From contig NC_081414.1 in assembly GCF_030272615.1 (NCBI RefSeq), forward strand, positions 6,211,001 through 6,275,000: 64,000 nt of DNA. Direction: 5' to 3'. The position numbers and the translations under genes were made by a program. Under the pieces are notes generated by a model. It was not told the DNA's origin, did no database searches, and was given only the letters and a program-made list of their open reading frames with translations. The DNA is from Cryptomeria japonica (Eukaryota; Streptophyta; Pinopsida; Cupressales; Cupressaceae). Below, piece after piece: positions 58,340 through 64,000 of this stretch. Position 1 is the first letter of the stretch. Each line of letters opens with the position of its first letter.

Positions 58340-59241
58340 ATTGAAGATGGGAGATGATGAGAACATATATTCATGCATGGCTAAGGTGAATGAGCTTGTC
58401 CTTGGTATCAATTCTATCGGTGGAAAGATTGAAGAAGATGAGATTGTTGCTAAGGTGTTAAGATCTTTGCCTCTTGCTTATAAACATAAGGTTGCCGCTA
58501 TTGATGAGATCTAAAGTGTAACTACTATGACAAGAGATGTATTAGTTGGAAAACTTGATGCATTTGAGTTGAGCAAATTTGGTGAATCACGCGGAAAGTC
58601 TGAGACAACATTCAAAGCATCACCATCAGTGTTTGGTAAGTGGAAATATGATTTGGATGAGTGCAGGATATCCAGATATGAAAGAGAAAGGAGAGAGATA
58701 GCAGAGAGAGAGAGAGAGAGAGAGAGATTTTTATGAGCTTGAAGCATTGATTGCCCAAATATTGCCTAAAGGTGTTGGTAAGTATGATGGAAAGTTGCCC
58801 TTAAAATGTTTTTCTTGTAATAAGATAGGGCGTTTTGCTTCTATATGTCTGAAGAGAATGAATAAGTATGAAAAAAATGATAAGTTTGATAGAAATGATA
58901 GTTATGAAAAGCATGAGAAGTATGATAAGCCTTATAAGTCTAACTGGAAGTTTAGGAACCAGAAGAACTATTATTATGTTTTAGATGAAGGTGTTACTGA
59001 TGAAGAATTAGAAGAAGATGAAGTTGTGTTTATTGTCATTAAAGAAGATATTCATGTGCCTATTGATTCTACTAGTTGTTCAATTGAGGAGAAAGCTTTA
59101 GCTACTAAGGTATAAGAAAAATTTGAATGGGCGATTGACAGGGGTTGTTCACACCATATGACCAGTGACAAAAGAAAATTTGTAAGCATGGAAAGGTATG
59201 ATGGTGGAATAGTCAGATTTGGAGATGACAAAGCATGTGTA
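58340..59241 (+). pseudogene. Element E gag C-terminal part and protease start
   Basis: Gag resumes at LKMGDDENIYSCMAKVNELV in frame with 50756. It continues SIGGKIEEDEIVAKVLRSLP, a TAA near 58512, and LVGKLDAFELSKFGESRGKS. A GA-dinucleotide run (58703-58727) then shifts the frame. The knuckle reads CFSCNKIGRFASIC, so His is Arg. An Asp/Lys-rich region follows (KNDKFDRNDSYEKHEKYDK), then a stop at 59113 and the protease start WAIDRGCSHHMTSDKRKF, where DSG has become DRG. It is interrupted at 59241 by K. The piece is non-functional. Confidence 0.88.
58703..58727 (+). repeat. GA dinucleotide microsatellite in element E gag
   Basis: About 12 uninterrupted AG units lie within gag codons for an Arg/Glu stretch. 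The frame before (REIAERERERER) and after (YELEALIAQ) differ, so the run length has shifted the frame. Confidence 0.9.
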
Positions 59242-60926
59242 TGTTAATCCTATGAGGATTTGGTTAATACTGAGAGGGGGGTGAATCAGTATTAATAACA
59301 ATTCAACTTAAACTCAAAATCAAATTTATTTCATCTTATCTCAGATCTGAAAAATATCTCAACTTTTGTAATCAGATCTAATAACCTCTTTACCAGATTT
59401 TCTTAACACATTAATCAAATCATTTACCAATACTTTAACCACCAAAGTAATCATATAAACATGATCAATTACCAATTCATTAACCTTATCAATAAGATCA
59501 AAAAATTTCTCAAACAACTTCTTATCAGTACCAATAACCTCTGATAACTTCTGATAAAACATCATAACCGATTTCTCAGAAATAATGCATGAAATGAAAT
59601 ATAAACAAGAACATCACATGAAAAACATTCAACATATGAACACCATAAATTTTTGACATGGAAACCCAAATAGGAAAAAAACCACAGTGAGAGTTGGCAC
59701 CCACAAATATTTGTACTCTTTCGAAGTATGCCTTGTTAGGAGCTTGACCTTTTTAGAAGCTTACAATACACACGGTTAAGAGCAGACCTTGTCAGGAGTC
59801 ACCCGATTAGGGGATATGCCTTTTAACTTGATTAGGAGCTTGATGAGCTGTTAGGATCTACCTCATGAGAGGATTTAACACTCTTTCGAGAGCTACCCTG
59901 TTAGGGGACTTAAATGATTAAGGCCTGTTAGAACCTACCCAGTTAAGGGATTTAACCTATTGCAACTGTTAGGGAACAACAGTAAGAAAATGATTTATTT
60001 TCTTGCACTTCTCTGCTTGCTTGATCAGATCCAGTTATGCACAACACTCTGCAACTCTTAGGAATATTACATACTTCACTTGGACATCTTAACACATTCT
60101 CTAAGACTGCCGGATTAATAATCATCAATTGTATCTACTTAAATATCCATCTCAACTAGGTTGGCCACAAAACCTAATTACATTAAGAATTTACAATAAG
60201 ATAACAAAAGCTCATTGTAGATCACTATCCAAATCATAACAATAAATTATAATGCAATATCAATAGTTGATTGATCATAAATCATCACGAAAATCTAATT
60301 TGTATCCTCAAAACATTCTCCAAACTATTTTGTTGGTTTTCGAGAAAATATTCCTTGAATCATGCTAAAACAGCTATTAAATATTTCAAGCAGGTTGTGT
60401 CGTGTAGCCAACTTTAAGTATACTCGTTGTCGATCACCGTCATAGCATGAATCATTACTGGTTTGAAGATTTCTTCATTGATCCTTAAACCCTACTAAAA
60501 CCTTAGCAAAACTTCATCAGAAATTGAAACACGCCTTTCGGTAATCATCACAAGATCCGGTTCTGGTCATATACATCTTTCCATCATACAAATTCACCAT
60601 CCAAACCACAAATCACCAATCATTGTCAATCGACCGATCCAATAAAAAAAATTTGGTTTACCGATTAAAGTCCTCATTCATAGACTTTAGATCACTATCG
60701 GTAAACCATGTCTTTCGATAAACCAAATCACTTTAGATGCTAAAACAAAACATCATGAACATTAGGAACATCAGTTGTCAGCAATGACAACACAAATAAC
60801 TGATCATGTTATCTATTCATAGAATCTCAATCTCTTCATCACAAATAGACTTCTATCCTTTACCGGTCCAGTCATCCAACTTCAACTGCATGACCTGATC
60901 TGCAACTGTTATGCCAAATGCCAACA
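59242..60926 (-). repeat. Element K 3' LTR
   Basis: This 1,685-bp LTR runs from tgttaatcctatgagg to aaatgccaaca, next to a polypurine tract. It has a short G run near 59275 and the catggaaaccc module near 59657. Its partner LTR is outside the window. Confidence 0.88.
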
Positions 60927-61332
60927 ATCTCCCCCTTTGGTATTGATGGAAACACTAATCAGATACACAATCAGAATACCATCATCAACAACAACTTACT
61001 TGTCGATATCACATGATCTCTCCTTTACATCTCGCCCTAAACCAATTCTTCACTCAATCCGATCTTCAACTTCTCACATGTCTACCAAATCTTATTTCTA
61101 TTAATTTATTCTCCCCCTTTGACAACAATGCCAAAGATGTAAATGCATCACTTGACATTAATTTTGATGTCAAATCCTTCACCATCTCTGCTACATAAAT
61201 CAGAAAATTATAAGAGAGCATTAAATCGGAATTTTACATCAGACTTACTCCCCAAAGGAGTATCTTGTACCTTCACCAATCCTTAGTGTAAAATAAACAT
61301 TAAATCCATATGATTGATGGATCTCCATCATT
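60927..61332 (-). other. Element K polypurine tracts and 3' leader
   Basis: Minus-strand GGGGGAG tracts lie at 60928-60936 and near 61110. A weaker purine tract lies near 61250. No gene is seen in the remaining bases up to the pol stop at 61333. Confidence 0.7.
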
Positions 61333-64000
61333 CTAGTTCTTTTGGTGTAGAGGTCTAACCCCTAATTTACCTCTAAGAAACTCAAAAGTAGCCTTCGGTA
61401 AGGGTTTAGTAAAGATATCAACCAACTGATCTTTACTCTTCACATATTCCATCTTCACTTCCTTACCTTGAACTCTTTCCCTTATGAAATGATACTTCAA
61501 TTCAATGTTCTTGGTTCTAGCATGTAACACGGGATTTTTAGAAATATTGATTGCACTTGTATTATCACAATAGATAGTCACTTGTTCTAACATATCTATC
61601 TTGAATCCTTCTAGCACATGTCTCATCCATATTGCCTACGTGCAATTCATGGATGTAGCAACATACTCAGCTTCAGCTGTAGATTGAGAAACACAAGTTT
61701 GTTTCTTGCTTTTCCATGCCACTAATCTTCCTCCAAGTAGAAAAGCTCCACCGGTTGTTCTTTTATGATCATCAACATTACTTTCCCAATCAACATCAGT
61801 AAAGACATTCAAAGTAAAATCACCTTTATAGGGATACCATAAACCATAGTCTATTGTGCCTTTGAGACACCAAAAAATTCTCTTCACAGCCACCATGTGA
61901 CTTTCTTTAGGCTCTTTTTGAAATCTTGCAACTAATCCAACAACATGAGCAATATCTAATATGTTATGGACAACATAATGTAGCTTGCCAATCATAGATA
62001 TGTACTATTTTTCACTAACAACAGGGGAATCATCTTCTTTTGCCAACTTGCACCTAGTCACCATCGGTGTACCTACCGGTTTGCAGTCTTCCATGCTGAA
62101 AGTCTCCAACACCTCTTTGATATACTTGGTCTGACAAATAAAGATACCACCATCTAGTTGTTGGACCTGTAAGCCAATAAAGAACTTAATTTCACCAATT
62201 AGAGACATTTCAAATTTCTTTTTCATTATATCAGCAAAGTCCATACACATATCATCATTGCCACCAAAAATTATATCATCAACAAACACTTTTGCTATCA
62301 GCATCTTGTCTCCATCAATCTTCAAATAAATATTGTTGTCCTCACTGGTAGGTTGGAATCCAATCTTGATCAAATGTGCATGTAATCTCTCATACCATGC
62401 TCTCAGTTCCTAATTAAGACCATACAAAGCTTTGTGCAATTTACACACCATGTCTTTATCATCAGTCAAGGAAAATCTACCAGGTTGTTCAATGTAGACT
62501 TCTTCTTCTAGAATCCCATTTAGAAAGGCTGACTTGACATCCATTTGGTAGACTTTGAATCCTTTATATGTAGGAAATGCCAATGGAATTCTTACACCTT
62601 CCAATCTAGCAATAGGTGTAAATGTTTCGCCATAGCCTTCACCTTCCTCTTGAGCATACCCTTTGTAGACTAACCTTGCCTTGTTTCTTACAATCCTTCC
62701 TTCTTCATCCAATGTATTCTTAAAGACCTATTTTGTTCCAATTACATTTTTATCCTCCGATCTAGGAACAAGTGATCATGTCTGATTTTTCTCAATTTGA
62801 TCTAATTCTTCATTCATTGCCTTCACCCAATCATCATCCTTTAGTGCTTCCTTAACTATCTTGGGTTCAATTGTAGATATCAAACATGAATTCTCTCTGA
62901 TCTTTCTCCTGGTTTGCACACCTACATTCTTATCACCAATTCTCTATTCTTGTGAATGATTCACACTGACATATCTAGGTATTGCATGTGTCAGTTTTGC
63001 ATCTTATTCATGAGATTCTTCATTTTCACTGTCATCACTCACCAGTTGAGCACCTAGTTCTGCATTTGCCGGTTGTTCATTATTCTTTTCTTTTGGTTCA
63101 ATAATCACAAACTTTTCCTCATTATCATCCTTTTCAGGTTCAGATCTGCTTGTACATTCAGACTTATCAAATAAATCATCAACTTTTACATTAGCACTTT
63201 CAATAATTTTCTTAGTCCTCTTATTGTAACATTTATATGCTTTACTCTTAGAAGAGTAACCAAGAAAAATTCCCTCATTAGATTTTGAATCAAACTTCTC
63301 AGTGTAGTTATCTCTCTTGATAAAACATTGACTTCCAAAGATTTTAAAATAACTAACACAAGGAGTTTTTCCATACCATAGCTCATAGGGTGTCTTATTG
63401 TTACCTCTTTTTACCAGTACCCGATAAGAGTGTATACATCAGTACTGACCGCTTCTCTCCAAAATATTTTGGATACATTACTCTGTAATAACATAGTTCT
63501 TGCAGCTTCAACAATTGTTATGTTCATTCTTTATGCAATGACATTATGTTGTGGTGTCCTCGGAGCTAACATTTGTCTCTTTATACCTTGTTCATCACAA
63601 TACTTAACAAATTCATCAGATGTGAATTCACCACCTCGGTCTGATCTTAAACACTTCAAGTTATTACCTGTTTCCTTCTCAACTAGAGCTTTAAATGATT
63701 TAAATTTATTAAATGGTTCTGATATCTCTCTTAGAAATGTTACCCACATCATTTTAGAATAGTCATTGGTGAAGATCATGAAACACCTATCACCATAATA
63801 ATTCTTTGTTCTCGTAGGACCATAGAGATCAGTATGTACCAAATATAAAACATTCTCAGAAATACCATTCTTTCTCTTGAAATAAATAGAGTTCAACTTA
63901 CCGATTTGACAACCGATTTGACAATCTTTACATATCGCACTATCCGGTTTGACAAGTTGTGGTAATCCTCTTACAACACTTGATTTGCCTATCTTAATTA
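61333..64000 (-). pseudogene. Element K pol: integrase, RT, RNase H, decayed and cut by window edge
   Basis: From the right edge, integrase shows CQIGCQIGK (a small duplication), TDLYGPTRT and LRSDRGGEFTSDEF. In the next motif, NVIA, stop, RMN, the catalytic Glu codon is TAA (63531-63533). RT includes [38 protein letters not shown] and [12 protein letters not shown]. RNase H shows KRTTGGAFLLGG, STAEAEYVATSMNC and [13 protein letters not shown]. The end is at 61333 after VRPLHQKN. Stops occur near 63180, 62410, 62000 and 61630. All catalytic RNase H residues except possibly the first Asp region (FTDVDWESNVDDHK) look conserved. Inactive copy. Confidence 0.9.
63901..63924. repeat. 12-bp tandem duplication in element K integrase
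   Basis: ccgatttgacaa occurs twice in tandem, adding four codons in frame to the integrase zinc region (QIGCQIGK). Confidence 0.85.

Larger units (their letters stand above)
49076..64000 (+). mobile_element. Element E: copia host of nest 2, split by F and K
   Basis: E has a 5' LTR (49076-50339), a primer binding site and gag to 50756. It resumes at 58340 for the rest of gag and the protease start up to 59241, where K begins. The remainder of E should lie beyond the right edge of the window. Removing F and one gagac copy joins the gag frame (KYE to TLKMGDDEN). LTR sequence shows E is the same family as B. Confidence 0.9.
59242..64000 (-). mobile_element. Element K: copia element, 5' part beyond right edge
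   Basis: K starts tgttaatcct at 59242 inside the protease coding of E; gtgta (59237-59241) is the expected left target copy. The 3' LTR, polypurine tracts, RNase H, RT and most of integrase are on the minus strand up to the window edge. The right half is not visible, so the target duplication cannot be confirmed. Confidence 0.9.

Noticed and set aside
1-64000. CRISPR arrays, tRNA or rRNA genes, bacterial operons
   Set aside because: No spaced direct repeats of CRISPR type, no tRNA cloverleaf or rRNA signature was found. The tRNA-like strings are primer binding sites.

Overview
The window looks like heterochromatic DNA of a large-genome seed plant. A gymnosperm such as a conifer fits best, but that is inference from the depth of nesting and the retroelement content; no diagnostic host gene is present. 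The sequence is AT-rich and I find no host protein-coding gene, rRNA, tRNA or CRISPR array. Nearly every base belongs to a retroelement, and almost all coding regions are broken by stops and frameshifts.

Layout of nest 1 (1-48044). Element B is a plus-strand Ty1/copia element whose 5' part lies left of the window. Its surviving pieces are 3661-4350, 12017-13200 and 46940-48044. It was hit by three elements: copia A (plus, 1-3660), copia C (minus, 4351-12011, TSD taaat) and chromodomain-type Ty3/gypsy D (minus, 13201-46934, TSD gtatt). D was then hit in pol by copia G (minus, 15636-43224, TSD ctgta/ccgta). One LTR of G was hit by H (minus, about 15706-36358), a 5'-truncated L1-type LINE with an extra downstream ORF. 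That ORF was hit by Ty3/gypsy I (plus, 16716-32632, TSD actgt/acagt). The 5' LTR of I was hit by J (18454-24717, TSD attca), an unusual TG...CA element with a single long non-pol ORF. The nest is therefore six levels deep: B, D, G, H, I, J. LTR divergence judged by eye falls in the expected order: D and G about 13-14 %, I about 5 %.

Layout of nest 2 (49076-64000). Element E is a plus-strand copia element with a 5' LTR of the same family as B. Its gag was hit by copia F (minus, 50757-58334, TSD gagac), and its protease region by copia K (minus, 59242 to beyond the right edge). The segment 48045-49075 between the nests has no recognisable gene.

The copia elements A, B, C, E, F, G and K look like one lineage. 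Where visible, they share a TGGTATCAGAGC-type primer binding site (initiator tRNA-Met), several GGGGGAG polypurine tracts before the 3' LTR, a long G/C homopolymer near the LTR end, and IN/RT/RNase H sequences that resemble sireviruses (inference). All are decayed, so none is expected to be autonomous.

The most unusual material is J and the downstream ORF of H. J carries an open frame of about 1,214 codons that resembles neither gag nor pol, preceded by GC-rich repeats containing perfect stem-loops. The H ORF starts inside the end of the LINE polymerase ORF and has a similar architecture to the J protein: a helical N-terminal region, a basic cluster, an acidic linker and a coiled coil.
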